Assembly (NCBI GenBank): GCA_933228895.1
Contig: OW121847.1
Coordinates: 79,401,656 to 79,465,655, forward strand
Reading direction: 5' to 3'
Length of the DNA stretch: 64,000 nt
DNA from: Platycnemis pennipes
Taxonomy: Eukaryota; Arthropoda; Insecta; Odonata; Platycnemididae
Shown: positions 1 through 13,330 of the stretch, piece by piece
Layout: each line of letters starts with the position of its first letter
How positions within the stretch are numbered: the stretch's first letter is position 1
Position numbers and translations under genes: made by a program
The notes under the pieces: model-generated
What the model was told of the DNA's origin: nothing
The model's database searches: none
Seen by the model: the letters and a program-made list of their open reading frames with translations, nothing else

Positions 1-75
1 ACCCAGGTACTTCTACATGTCACCCTACGAGCCACCACAAGGGTGTGTGGCAAGGGGAGGAAGGTCGCCAACCGT
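1..75 (-). repeat. 3' end of CR1/L2-like LINE, fragment
   Basis: The sequence runs through a C-T-A-C-A-T block, then CGAGCCACCACAAGGGTGTG and a G-rich run. This matches the terminal block seen at 23475, 26690, 30410, 34105 and 62170. In those copies it is the 3' end of a minus-strand non-LTR retrotransposon. The fragment begins at or before the window edge and no coding part is visible. It is diverged, so it is an old copy. Confidence 0.65.
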
Positions 76-2285
76 GTAAATTTGACTCTTAGCTGAAAAA
101 AGCCTTGTTAATTTGTTAACAATTTATATAAAGTATGACGTGTAATGTGTTTGAAATAATCATACTTTTATGCATTGCAGTAGTGTATTGTGGGTGGAAT
201 AAATGAATTCTAGCATCGCTTAGTCCAGCAGTTGATCTCTCTTGATTTGTATCCTCTGTCTGCTCTGCTGATGTAGTATGGGGGTAGAAATATGCCTTCA
301 ATTTCAGATTCGAATTCATGTTATGTGTATTTTTCCAACACTTTAAATCTTGCGGACAACCTTTTGGTAACCAGGGTTTCCTAACCAATCTAACTATCTA
401 GGTACTAACTAATTAGGGCAGGAATAATTTAAGCGTGTGGGGGGGGCTAGAAAACTTTACTTCTCTTTTTTTACGGCCGCATGGTTTCTGCAGCAGACTC
501 TTGGGACATGGGGGAATTCAGACACGTAAATCACTAGTAAGTCACTCACGACAGTGAAATAAATTAAACGTAATCCAACAGGTCTCTGCCTTAGGCGTTG
601 GGACGGAAGCTTTTCATGAGGATGAATACGGAGTGCACTTTACTCATGGATTTCATTTTACAAGCAGTAAATCCGGTCCACTAAACTCGGGTAGCTTCAG
701 TGACACCGTAATCAATGATAGGCATTAAATGATTTACTACAATTTCCATGGTAGCGGGCACCTCAGTATCCCTGCAGCAGTATTTACTTCGTTCGTGCTT
801 TATTGAGTAATAAGTTATAAAAACAGCACGAGCGTGCAAAACATGAATATTAAATTTACTTTAATACAAAATTGTAAGTCTAATTGAAGCCACGTAGGCA
901 ATCGGAGATATTTATACGCAAATGAATTATAATGCCTTGAAGATGAAATATAAATTCAAATAAATAACCACAAATTGGAAATAAATATTTTATGGTAAAT
1001 ATTTACAAGTGAAATGAAGTCAAATTAATTCAATAGTCTCTGGAATGATCATAATTTTCCACTAATAACATAGCAAAAATTAGAATATAGTGGAAGATTT
1101 GCTATCATTTCAGACACCATTATTTCTCCTTGCCACCATCTCACTAACTGAATTTTCGTAAGTAATTTAATTCAAGTTTTACAAGTTGAATATTCATGGA
1201 ATAAACTAAAACTAAAATAAACTGCCATACATATAATTGCAATGGGTAAATAAAATTTAGAGCATAAAAAGCACTCAACTTTAGCGGATTCTTGTTCGTC
1301 AGTGTTCAGCTCTAAGAGAGACGACTTCGGAAGATATGGGAATATCTGGGTATAATATGTGGAAGTGATAGGATAATTGAAGAGAAAAATAATATCCATA
1401 AGCTTTAGCTACTGTTACCATGCTATCGCATGACTTTCTTTACGCACTTGACATCCCCTGGGTGGAAACAAATGTTTCGGCAGGAAAATGACATAACTAA
1501 TGCAGGCATTGAAATGAACTTTGTTCGGAATGAAACACATAACTAAGAGGCAAAAGGCGCACATATAAATGAATAACATCTGTTATGCATTTCAAAAGGA
1601 AACCAAGAGAAAAAACCACGTGAAAACTGCACACTGCAGCGATATAAAATTGTCTGTTCGAGGAACGAATTCGAAAGCACACAAGAGCGAACTATTTTAT
1701 GCTCTTCCAGATGCACACTTTAAGAGCCTTCGGTATCACCATGCACTTCGAGCTTTAGAAGGGTATATCATTGATATATGTTAATGTCCCCATTAAGTTC
1801 GGGACTATGCTTTGAAAGCATACTGAAAAAACTGCGCCAGTCTGACATAAAATATATTCCGAACGCCGAGCAAAAGAGGATGTTGAGATCGGAGTGCATT
1901 ATAGAATGTTTTATCATATTCAGATGGTTCAGTTACCTCACGGAAACTATAAAGGATATAAAAAGGCAGAGAACGACACCAAGTGAAGCCAACGCAGGCA
2001 AGTAATATGACAATGGATTGATGATCGTATTCAAGTAGTCGCGTAATAAAATTTGATGCAAACGGACACTCTAACAAGCAAGAAATCTTGACGGCAATTT
2101 TTTTCAGTACAATGCCTTCCTCTCACTTGAGAATTAGGATAAGGTTTATCATAGTATCAGCGGCGTGAGTACTATAGTACGAGGATTATTGAGAGAAATT
2201 AAGGTTACAATATTTAAAAAAAGATACAAAAATTAATATATTCCAATGAAACTAACAGGGAGTATGTAATAGGAATGACGTTATT
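76..2285. other. AT-rich DNA with no recognised feature
   Basis: Frames are short (up to 90 codons), overlap on both strands and show no family signature. No tRNA, promoter cluster or strong inverted repeat was seen. It is probably old degraded intergenic or intronic DNA. Confidence 0.5.
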
Positions 2286-2289
2286 TTCC

Positions 2290-2745
2290 CACATAATAAC
2301 CATTCGATTTAATACATGTTTGTAACCGCGGGAAGAGTGTTCTTATACCTGTCATGAAAGTCTGCATCTTTTAGCCAGTCCTTCACTTCGATTTCCACTT
2401 CGTCGTCATCGAAAATGTTTTTATCCCAGAAAACCCTTCAAATTGGGAAATAGATAATAAATACGAGGTGCGAGATCGGGGCTGAAGGGGATTGGTTTAA
2501 ACCATCCCAATCAAATGAGGTGCTCAACAGCTGTTGCGTGTCACGAGCGGTATGGGGCTGAGCAATGTCGTGGAAAATAAAGACTCTCTTCGTCAGCATC
2601 TCACAGCGTCGTATTTGTTAGGTCTTGCGAAGTTTCTTGAGGGTCTCACAGTATCTTACAGCGTTTATTGTTTCCCCTCTCTGCAAGAATTCGACTCATG
2701 GCGCCGCTGCAGTGATAGTCGTTTGCTCTCTAGGTATGATGGTGA
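2290..2745 (-). pseudogene. mariner transposase remnant (C-terminal half)
   Basis: Read on the minus strand, frames joined by several indels give the C-terminal half of a mariner-type DDE/D transposase. In order they show TINAVRYCETLKKLRK, then RRCEMLTKRVFIFHD, IAQPHTARDTQQLL, FSPDLAPRIYYLF, and an acidic EVEIEVKDWLKDADF stretch. HD.A.PHTA and SPDLAP hold the second and third catalytic Asp residues (codons at 2567-2569 and 2475-2477). They are about 31 codons apart here with a frameshift, against D34D in the family. Stops and frameshifts in every segment make it dead. The N-terminal DNA-binding half and the terminal inverted repeats were not found, so the element is truncated as well as decayed. 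Confidence 0.85.
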
Positions 2746-2770
2746 AGCTATATTTTATCTCCCATAGCTA

Positions 2771-3530
2771 TCGAGACTAAAAAAAGCCTCCACTTCATTT
2801 TTAAAATGGAATTGGAAAGCGCATGAAAACGCACTTCGCGTTAGGTGGAAGACGGAACGGCGGCGGCCACTTTAAACTGACCCCAGGACGAGAGTTGGGC
2901 AGCTACACCTTGGACGCCTGACACCGCGCGTTCTTTTCAGCTGGCTTTGCACAAGATGGCAGTGGCAGAAAACAATATTTCCCTGCGAGAGATACGCGCC
3001 TTGCAACCTTACTTTCCGGATAACGCCTCTACGAAATCGATTTTATTCGTTCAAGTACAAAATATCCTCGTTAATTTGCTATTCATTGTTTCTGCAATAA
3101 AATAGAAATTAAAAGGAATTTTAGAGCCACGACTTTATTGTCATTTTTCATTTAAATTAGGATCCATCATTTCACCTCTGGTGGACACAAATAAAAGCTA
3201 CAAAATAATGTGAAGAGTAGTTATAAAACTGAGACGCCCCCGCCGTCTTGAACAGAGCACATCCCAATTCTATTCATCAACCGGACGAGTTGTGGTTAAC
3301 CTTTAGCCCGGACACAAGGCGGCATTAACTAAACCACCACAATCTAGTGAGGACAGGCAAGGAGGAGAGAGGGAGGAAGATTTTTAAGCGACCACAGGGC
3401 CTTCGAAATTAGGGAAGGTGTCACAGAATATTACCGGCTTCCCGCGCCTTTTACGCCCTATCTTCATTCATTATTCCAACTTTTAGGCTCCTCACTGGTC
3501 TTGAAAGTTTAACATTTTTTCAAACTCTCT
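2771..3530. other. no recognised feature; one 49-codon open frame with gene-like borders
   Basis: A 49-codon ATG frame lies at 2956-3105 (+), beginning MAVAENNISLREIRALQPYF. It is preceded by a pyrimidine run ending in CAG (acceptor-like) at about 2931-2940. An AATAAA overlaps its last codons. I do not recognise the protein, and a frame this short is expected by chance. The rest of the interval shows nothing. Confidence 0.3.
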
Positions 3531-4250
3531 TTTTCCTACAGCTCCTTTCCGCAAACTCTCTCCGCTACCCGATCTTCTCTCCCCCTCCTAAACTTGGGTG
3601 GTGGGAGGGACGATAACTTGAAACCACCGGCCACACTTACACCCCCGCACCTTCCTTCCCGTCCTCAGAGGCTTCCCCACATCTTTTAAGCCGCGGCCGC
3701 ACTCACTCACTCACCCGCCCAAGTCCTCCCTCTCCTCCCACAGCAAAAACCTCCCCCCCTCCCGTCCCACCCTCTCCGCCGCAACCACCCCCCCCCCATT
3801 TCCTGGGTGGCAAAAGGGGTTCGGGAGCAGGGGGAAGGAAGTGTTGGGTGTGCAGCAGGAGGGACGTGCTCTGAAATTGCGATATCGCTCCACGACCCGC
3901 TTCTCTCTCCGTTGCTAAGTCTCTTTGAAGTGGGCGGATTAAATATTGACGCGGAAAGTAAGCGAAGGAGATGGGAGGAAGGCGGAGATGCCGAAGGGGG
4001 TTGGAGGCGGAAGCGCACGGCTACGGGGGGGGAGAGAGAGAGGAGGCGTCGAAATGGTAGCGAGGGTGGTAGTGGCGACCTTGGGTAGCGGCGGGTCGGC
4101 AGAGGAAGGCGTCACGGCGGGCGAGCAGGATCGTGAAGAGAGCGCCGGGAGGGCAAAGGATCGCTCATCCTCCGAGTGAAAGGGGTGCGAAGAAACGAGG
4201 GTGGGAAGGCGGTGAAAGAAGGGCAAAGAGAAGATAGGCAAGGGTCAGGA
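3531..4250. other. GC-rich island, pyrimidine-rich then purine-rich
   Basis: About 3540-3800 is dominated by C and T on the plus strand. About 3805-4240 is dominated by G and A, with GGGG runs. The switch falls within a few tens of bases around 3800-3820. Overlapping frames of up to 103 codons occur on both strands, but they are low-complexity (Arg/Gly/Glu or Pro/Ser/Leu) and resemble no protein family. It could be a CpG-type regulatory region, but no core promoter was identified. Confidence 0.5.
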
Positions 4251-7200
4251 TGACCTAGCGACACTTGAATCTCCACAAGGGTTGGAGGATTAGGATTCAA
4301 CAACTTGGGATAGATGGATTCAGCAGTCACATCTGTCCTTCAAATCAAAGAGTCGCGCGGGCTAATATTTATTTTAGCAGTGAACAGCGTTGAATGGTAA
4401 ACTGATTCAAGCATAAACTATATGGAGTTTGGCTCAACCTTGTGGACATTCATGGCCTTTTTAACTTTTTAATTTCAACTTTTTAATTCCGTACTTCAAT
4501 GATAAAAAAAGGTGATCAGGTTAATCCACAAGAGGACGTCACCACCTGATTGTGTCCTCGGTAGGTCGTTTTTAATTATTACACTGAGGAATTCACAAAC
4601 TTTTTTGCATTCATCAATTTAAGCATCATCAAAAGAAAAATCAGACACCTAAGATAGGAATACTTTATCACCGGATGAGCCAACATTGATACTCTTGACA
4701 CTTAATCGAAAGGTTGTTCATTCTGAAATTACTCATTGAAAAATTATGGTAATCAATTTTAAAATACCCGTGGACCCGTCTTATTCGTATCAGCGTCAAG
4801 AAAACGTAGCATTAAGATGATCCAAGGAGTTCTTTCAAATTTTAAAACTGTAAGTATTCGATAGCAAACAAGTGATAATTATTAGCGAAAATTTAAGGAG
4901 AATCATTCCATTCTTTTTCTTTTATGGTCGTTCCTTAAGTTCAGATCGATACAGTCTCGAAAAAATAGCCTTTTTGATTAATTATAATAACGATAGTCAA
5001 TAATGCATAGAAAAGAAGTAGAAGACAAATGCTAAAAATGGAGAAAAAATCATTGTAATGAGTAATTTGAATTATAAAAATGAACAATAGAAAAAAGAGG
5101 ATGAAGAAAAAGAATTGCTTCAACTCAGACGGAAAATTAAGCAAATTCGTGACTTTTCACACAATCTAAAAATACTATTAGGACTATAAATGTAAAAAAA
5201 AATATTTGATAGTATGCAAGTGTTAAGCTGCATTCGACCCGCACCCGAGCGTTCCTCCTTCGAGGTTGCTAGGCGCGGCGACAAGCCAACAAAATGGGTT
5301 CTTGCCCTTAGTGTCGGAATGATCAGAATAAGTACACCATTCTGAGTTTCTCAGACTTTATATTATAACTGTTAGCAATGTGATACAAAGCAGTGGAGGA
5401 GTGTGAAATGAACCTTTACACGGGAAGAGCCGAGAGAGAGAGGAATGTGGGAGCAAAGCTTAGGTCTTACCAAGGAAGCAAGACCGGCTTCCGATGACGG
5501 ATTCCTGTCGACCGACCCGACATTCGGGAATTAACTCCCGAAACGATGTCCTGCGCCGCACTCCCCAAATGCTGGCTGCATTTCAGTATATATAGGGCCG
5601 AACGAAGGTGAAACTTTCCGTCTCTTGGGACGCAAATAGGTATTTGTCTCCCGGACATTCAAGATCCTCAAAAGGTGAAAATCCCAATGAGGGCAGGAGT
5701 ATGGGAAAGGAATAACCTTTTATGCTCATTTTGATCTCTCTCTCTCTATCTCCGAATTCCGGTGCACAACACAAGAATTAAAAAAAATCTTCGAAGAGAT
5801 ATTTTTCGGAAGAAAGGCTTAGATACGATTAACGGTTCCAGCTTTTCGACTACCCTTTCTACGTGTTCATACTGGCTGGTGTTGGGAAAATACGTATGGG
5901 TACCTGTCATGAAATAGATCAACTATAGGAGAGGCCGTTCCAAGCTGAAACCAGTTTATTCACAGCCAGGGGAGAAAAACACTAACATTCATAGTGGTTA
6001 AAACAGCCGTACCTGCATTGAGATCTTCAAAACATTATTGGCTTTATTTCCAGCGACAAATAATCCACTGCTTACCGTCAAAAGTCATCTTAAGAGACAG
6101 GTACATTTGACTAATCCTGCAGAATTAGAACTTTCTAAGTATTCTAATTGTCAATTAACAAGTATCTTCTCGTCATTCGCTTTCTGCATGCATCGGTTCT
6201 ACTTTAAGACCAACGCGCAAACCCTAAACCCTCACACGGAGAAATCACTTCACCTCGGACGAAAAGAGCACACGGTAAGCATAAAAGAGAAAGGAGTGCC
6301 GGGGGATGCAATTAACTCGTAGGCGATTGTTATATAAGACGCCGAAGGCTCAAAAAAGAGGAATATAAACATGGTAGGAGGGTAAGCTAGGTGAGGAAGG
6401 GAGCATTGGATTCTAAAGGTTGGATGAGGAGAGCTTGAACCCCTAATCAGAGTTGTGGCGAATTCTACAACCTCAGCGCTGAGAGCGAGCTGGAGTTACA
6501 GTCTCAAAGGGTAAAGCTTCGGATTTTCTCACTCAAAAAGAAAGAAAATTAACGGATAAACTTGAGAAAAGATTTCTCAAACTCAAAACTTTTATTGCTT
6601 CTCCAATTTGTTCCGCTGCCTTGAATTTTAGCAAAAGAAAACCAATAATTCAAGTTCTACATTCATTTAAGCGAACTATCATGCTCAGCGAGATTTTATG
6701 GCATCCAAGTTTCCGTTGGAAGAAAACAAATATGAAGGCACCTTTAAGATTCCATGTAATGTACCGCGGATTCTTTGAGGAAGTTTCCTGGGAAGATGAT
6801 AATTCAAGCTAACGAAAGGAAAGAAACTTATCTTTATTCACAGACTCCGTTCTTGGCATGCCATGGGCACTAAAATCCTTCAAGCGAAAATCAAGAGAAT
6901 TTGAAAGTGGCTTATCACACAATCTAAAAATGTACTTACGATTACATGCGTGAAAAAATAATAGTTAGTGTGTATGAATTAAAAATGAATAAAATAATTT
7001 AGTAATTTACATTAAATTCATGGATTATAGGGTGCAAAGTAAGTACATCAGTTTAAGATTAGATTTGCACACGAATGAAGAGGGAAAGAAAATCAAACAG
7101 AATTTGTGCTGGCAAAGTATGTGAAGGAAGTTGTCACTCGAGGTATTCAGAACGGAAATATCATATTGTTGGATAAAATGTGCAGAATTTTTGCCATTCT

Positions 7201-10200
7201 GATAGCTGAGGGACGCAAAAAAAATATATGGAGAACGTGGAAATGGATAAAAATGAGCAATGAAAAAACTATTCTAGCATAGACTAAAAAAGGTCTTCAT
7301 TCTTCGTTTTCCTCATTAACAGCGTAAATAGCATTTGGTATGTTATTGATGGTGTATACCAGAACCTAATCTCTGTACATCAGTTACTGGTTGTACAGAG
7401 GCAAGGGAGTGCGTGGAAATGCCTATGCAGGAGCGCAAAGACATATCAAATTTATTTATTTTTATTTCAGAAAGACATTTTACATGAAGAGTGAAGTGAA
7501 GAAATCGACAGAAGAAATTCCAACTTAAAACAATCTATACAAGGCATAGAGACGGAATCATGGAGTGACGGAAGAATGAGTGGATTGTGACAGGCATTTC
7601 CATGTTGCCTGGGATCGTCGGTAGTATTTAACCTAGACGCGGAAAAAATTGGGAGGGATGCATGCAAGATTCTTAAAGTAGATGTGAATGCGGTCGGAGA
7701 TATTATTTATTTAAGTTACCAAATGAGTTACCACTCTGAGTAATCTTGCAAACCTTATTAAACCAACCAAACTCCCAAAATATTTCATTTTCACATAAGA
7801 TGTGTTATTTTTAACATGTTATCTCAATGTTTTTACGCCTCTTTAAATTTATGATGTCGAATTGTCATGTTTAAACTATTTCGCAGTTACCGCTCACATC
7901 AACGATCCGATTAGTCAGATGCATTCGCTGATCTAGAATTACTGGTAACCTCGTTATATTATGTTCACATGCTACCGATTAATATTGTCCAAACAAAGAA
8001 ACACTTGATTGCCTGATAAATAAAATGCCATCAATAATTGAAAATTGTAAATTGAAATATATTATTTTATTTATAGTAAAACTCTGACATAGACACTTCG
8101 GGGACATGGGATAAGGGATAATCATTTCAATCCTTTACTACAGTAACTATGACCAGAAGCAGTAATAAAAGGGTGATTCTCACAAAGAAGAATCTGTACA
8201 TGTCACGTCTTTAGATTCAGGTGTCTGAAAGAGAGGATCGTTTTGCTTGATCATCCAGGCATTAAGTGAAACCCCCATCGGTTGTTTGGTGGCAGAGAAA
8301 ACTGAAATGTGGATATCGCAGCGTCGCGCAGAAGAAACACAAACGGAGGGCGTAAATGGCAGACGCTCGAAAAATATTCTGTGAAGAGGAGGTCTTTTTG
8401 GGATGAACTCACAGAGGCTGAAGCCATTGCCTCGAAGGAGACACCCTATTCTTTCTTCTGCCGGGATGACTTTGCCGGTGCCGGGGGAAAGGAAAAACGC
8501 GAGCGGTTCACATCCAAAGTATTTCGTTTATCTCTCGAATGAATAATTGAAAGCTCCCCCTCTTGCTCTCTTCTCTTCTTCTCTTCCCTCTTGTCGCTTT
8601 CTCCTCACGCACACCTTCAAGTTTCGCACCTGCACCTAACCTATCCCATTCTCTTCGAACGCCTTCTGCCTCCGGGCCAAAGTTACGAAAACACAGTACT
8701 ATTATGACTTACACTCTTCCCCTGGCACTCTCCCACAAATGAATACCGGAGAGTTGCTAACCTTACTTTAAATTAGTGGTTTTTATTGCTAGCAGGATTT
8801 ATCGGGCCATTACCAATTTTTCCTCCCACAAAGTGTAGTGATTTGATGGTATTTCTCCTTTCCGACAGGAGAAGTCATTTGGAACATGTATTCCTAAATA
8901 GTGTTAACTATTATGACAAAGTGATTATTTAAAATGGAAACAAAATTATTTATGGCTACTTACGCGAGGATCCTTAGTTACGTATTAGATTTTCTGACGA
9001 AAGGAAAATTTGGACAGCCGTGAACTACCTCCAAACTAAGACTGAATTTCATTTTAAATATGTATTTTAAATAGAAGAGAGAACTCCTCCTCTGCATTCT
9101 TCAATTAATTGTGTTTTTATATTTAACTCTGATTAAGTCACTAATAATAATAATGAAGACCTCACTCTAATGAGGAACTATCTACGCATCAATAACTCAA
9201 ACGGTACTCGGTAATACGAGCATGCAATGGCATTAATTTTGTGAAACCCTTCCTCTTTTCTTTCGGCCTCGCAACAAAATTATCATATTTTTTCCTGGCT
9301 TAAGCAATGATCGACCTCTTGTCACAACCTCACAAAGTAAAATAACTAAGTATTAATTATATCACATTAATGGTTTATGCACAAAAAGCCTCACACTTTC
9401 TCCCAAACATTCCATGTAAAAAACCAATTACTGCGCTTCACTTTCCTCCTCACCACTATCGTAGGGCTGCCATCGAAGGCGTAAAAAAATATGGATAAGC
9501 ATAAGGTTTACATAGAGCAGTGCCGAGACTCACATCACTTCCTGGATTAAACTGCGAAGTTTCAACTCAAGAATAAAAAATAACCACACCTCCACCTCAG
9601 CAGCCAGTGAAAAATGGTTCGTGACGATTATCGCTTGCGATAAATTTCACCGGCTTAAAGTCTGACTCAGGGAGTCTCAAACGAGTGATGAATTGGGCCG
9701 GGGATTGACGTAGAAGCCTCCCATAGACACTCGCGATCCCAACCAATCCACAACTCCATTCCCACACCTCCAATCTCTTCCCTTTAACGGGGTTGTTCCA
9801 AAATATGAGGCGAGGGTTAGATCTAATCTATTATAAATTATTAAAGAGCGCCAGTGATTATATTGCAGCTCATGAAAGCACTGCTCCTCTAGAGGGAATG
9901 AAAAACAACGGTGGATTTATGTTGACGCGCTGGTGCCGTCGATAAATAAGAGAAGCTTTTATTAACGGAAATTGAATAATTGAATACCATCGGTCCCCTC
10001 AGAAGAGAAAAATTCATGAGCGAGTGTGGGTAGAGTTAAGGTATAATTACAAATCCCCCAAATATAAATAAAGCGTCATACCATCATGCCGAATATCCTC
10101 AGACCGGGAGATGGAAATAACTCCTTGAAAACGTGCCTCGGGGTTCGGAAATATCTCAAATATAGAGAGCGAAGGTAAAATACAACACGTAGAGATAAAA

Positions 10201-10625
10201 TTAAAATCGATAAAAAAATTGAAAAATATTAAGGGGAAGTACAACAGAGAGAAATCGCGAGGGAAGATATTTCACGGAGGGAAAAAGGAGAAATTAATGA
10301 GAAGGTCCTCAAAGGAAGTATTATTTTTAATGCAAATGGTAACTGTAAAAAATTAGAAATATTTTCTCAAGGATCCTCAAAATTGATAGGCATCAGAGCT
10401 CTTAATTCTGATATCCTTCCGCTCTCCCTATTCCACTGCTAGAATTGCTAATTACATTGATCATTGAGACATCCCTAAAAAGGAATGTTTCGACGGGAAA
10501 ATTTCGAAAATGAACACAGAAAGATTCTATTGACGGGCAAGGAGAGAAGGTAAATTTTTAAAAGATGTCAGGGGACGGAAAATAATGTAAGAGTCCCTTG
10601 ATATGCCCAAGCCATCCATAAAAAC
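4251..10625. other. long AT-rich stretch with no recognised feature
   Basis: Open frames are all under 95 codons and carry no motif I recognise. A short CT microsatellite occurs near 5735-5750 and a pyrimidine-rich patch at about 8550-8600. Nothing else is supported. Confidence 0.45.
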
Positions 10626-10627
10626 AG

Positions 10628-10695
10628 CGCATGGAATCGGGTTGGTGTACGGCTATAGCAATGGCCTCCTATCCCACGGGCAAGATCCCAGCTGT
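10628..10695 (+). repeat. tRNA-headed SINE, 5' fragment
   Basis: The start aligns with the head of the SINE at 19004. Both contain CGGGTTGGTGT, then GGCTA.AGCA.TGGCCT, then TCC.ATCCCA and a degenerate B-box region. The B box here is decayed and the body after about 10695 is not recognisable, so this is a 5' relic of the same family. Confidence 0.5.
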
Positions 10696-11440
10696 TTTCC
10701 TTTTAGGCTCACAATCCTTGAATAGTTTTAAAAGCAAGCAGCACCTTTGTGTGTAAAGTCGACTTTAACCTCGCAGACGATGACGCAGTGAGAACGATCA
10801 AGGCTGCTTCGTGGCATTTTATGATAGGTAGTTCGACTCTACATCGTACTCCCTCAAAACCCTTCAAAAAGACAAGAGGGAGAAGGACGCCTTGGTAGTT
10901 TAATTGTCTAGGGCACTCAGACCGAAATCGGGGGATCCCGGTCAAAGTGGATGATTCCTTTTCCTCTGTGGAAGTCTTACTATTACTCAAAATCAACCCT
11001 CTCCAGATTCTCTTCAACGCCACGCTCTCGACGAGGACAACCACGTGCTAGTGTCGCGGCACCCAAATGGTGTGGGAGGAGCGGCAAACCTCCATGCCGG
11101 TCGAACCGCAGGCATTCACCGCTTGTTCTCCCCTGCGGTCACCCAACGAGCGACATCTCACCAACATCCTCTCTCTCCTCCTCCCTCACCCTACTACACC
11201 GCCTCCCCCCACCCCTAAACCCCACACTCCAGACAAACCCTCTCATCCCAGCAGCCACCGCACCGTTTTTATGCTGCAGCCCCGCGCGCTGGGCCAAGTG
11301 ACCCCGGTCACCTTCGGGAGCGGAGGAGAAGGAGGGAGCTTGGGATACCGCGTGTCCGACATAGCCCGCGTGGGCGCGGTCTTGTATCCGGTGTCGGCAC
11401 AAGGATTTACACCGCACATGAATGCTGTCATGTTATAAGA
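10696..11440. other. mixed-composition stretch, GC-rich from about 11040, no gene recognised
   Basis: Overlapping frames of 92-123 codons occur on both strands at 10709-11438. They are Pro/Ser/Thr-rich or otherwise unremarkable, with no conserved motif. The segment at 10915-10960 has an A-box-like and imperfect B-box-like pattern around GGGGGATCCCGGTC and could be another decayed SINE head. I would not call a coding exon here. Confidence 0.35.
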
Positions 11441-13330
11441 TAAAGGATTTGAACATCACCTGGTCCATAAAATATGCGAACTGTATTCAAGGGGAACAAT
11501 GAACACAATCACGAAACTAATCACACGACCGAATGAAATTTTGTCATTTGACCTTCCCTCCTAGAGAGTATTTTCGTTCAGCGAATATAATAAGTATTTC
11601 TGAACGGCAGAGAGGATAAACTGTAAAAAAAAACTGCAATAAAAGTCCAAAAAGGAAGGTTTTTTCTGATATCTACGGTCGTAAAATAAACGTGTTCTTA
11701 TTTAAAAACGATCTTAACTCTCACAGAGACCTACGATCTTTTCTCACCTACATACAATCAACTTCTACGGGGAGTTAACGAGAATTTGACGAACACTTCC
11801 AATTTGCAGAGGAAATATCCAAACGTTTGGGGTGATAGACTCAAATACTGCAAAACAATATAAAGATTTTCACTTAACGTACCGGAATTCAAAGCACCTG
11901 TTATAAAATACTGAGGGAAATGAAAGATACATTTTTGATAGTGTGCCTCAGATCATCGTTTGCGAAACAAATTAATGCTCTAAATAGGTCTATATAGTAA
12001 CCAAAGTCTTTGGGAACCCAACCGAACCTAAATCCCTCATGTCATTAAGTGTCTCTGTGATCTAAAAGCATTTGTGATTAGGTCAACAAAAAAGAAGTAC
12101 ACCTAATAATTTTCTACTGATATATTTCAAAATTAAAAAAGTCTTACAGTTAGCGTAAACCAATCTCCAATACTACATGGCATTGGTAAGAGGAATGTTA
12201 CTACGCTAAAATTGATATAATTTTGTTTTCTACTTAAATTTTAATAAGAAAGGGCAGTTTCGTTATGTCGCCGCATCATAAGTTGCATCATATATTACTA
12301 ATAAATACGTTTTCACCCTATAAGGTAGGCACCCTATAAGAATTTCTTCCAGATATTTTACAAACATATGCCATGTTACGCCATGCACTTCTGGATGTCG
12401 AGACGTGAATAAATACGACCTGAGCGGTGAAAAATTAAAGTCGATCCGAAAAGAAATTTGTTGATTTCAATTTCAGTGTGAAGCAGAACCCCAGGTAAGT
12501 GTTTGTACCTCGAGGAATGCTATCATTAGCTGAACATCCTCTAAGGAGCATCTCCTGAATTTGAAACCGGTCCCATACGTTTTGACGGCTGTGAATTTAT
12601 GTCTATGAACAATCACTACGACTCATATCTCATGGGTTGAACTCTTTCAATCGCGTTTGTGGTGGCGAAAATAAAACCAATGCCTTCCATGCGTTTTTGA
12701 AGAAACTAAAACAATCATGCATCCAACATGGTGACTAATTTTAAGAGGATACATGGGGAAATTCTGGTTATCGTGTGATTGTCAGAATTTTAAAATGCAT
12801 TCTTTCAATTTAAAAAGACTGCAGAAATAACAATGAGTAGTACAGATAGCAAGCCCCAAAGTCTACTAGTTTATACTTTAGGAATAAAATATTAGATTGT
12901 TACTATTAGCTCAAAATAAGCGAATGTTCGCCAATGCTAAACATAAATGAAATTTAAATAACACCTACAGCATTCGCACCCATCTTTTCAATAGCTCTCA
13001 AAGGGTAACCCTATATTTTTGGTTCCATGAGCTAAGCACACAAAAAATAGACTTTCCCGCAATCATGCAATATCATAAATTAAGGATCAAAGGCACCTGA
13101 ATCTCATACACAAATCTCATAAATAATTGCTATGTGAAACATTTTTGAAAAAAAAGAGAATTACCGTATAAGTTGAGCAACTATAGACACGTACCATCAA
13201 ATCCTCTTCACTCGTTAAAACTTAAACAACTAAAAACTGAACACTGATCTAGAAGATACACCAGAGTTATGATAATTTAATCCGCTGCTTAGTGCATCTT
13301 TGACAACTCTTTCTCTCTGAGGGGCACGGG
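11441..13330. other. AT-rich DNA with no recognised feature
   Basis: Frames here are interrupted by frequent stops in all phases. I saw no repeat shared with the rest of the window. Confidence 0.45.

Noticed and set aside
11067..11438. 123-codon plus-strand frame in GC-rich DNA
   Set aside because: Proline/threonine/serine-rich composition, competing frames on both strands and no recognised domain.
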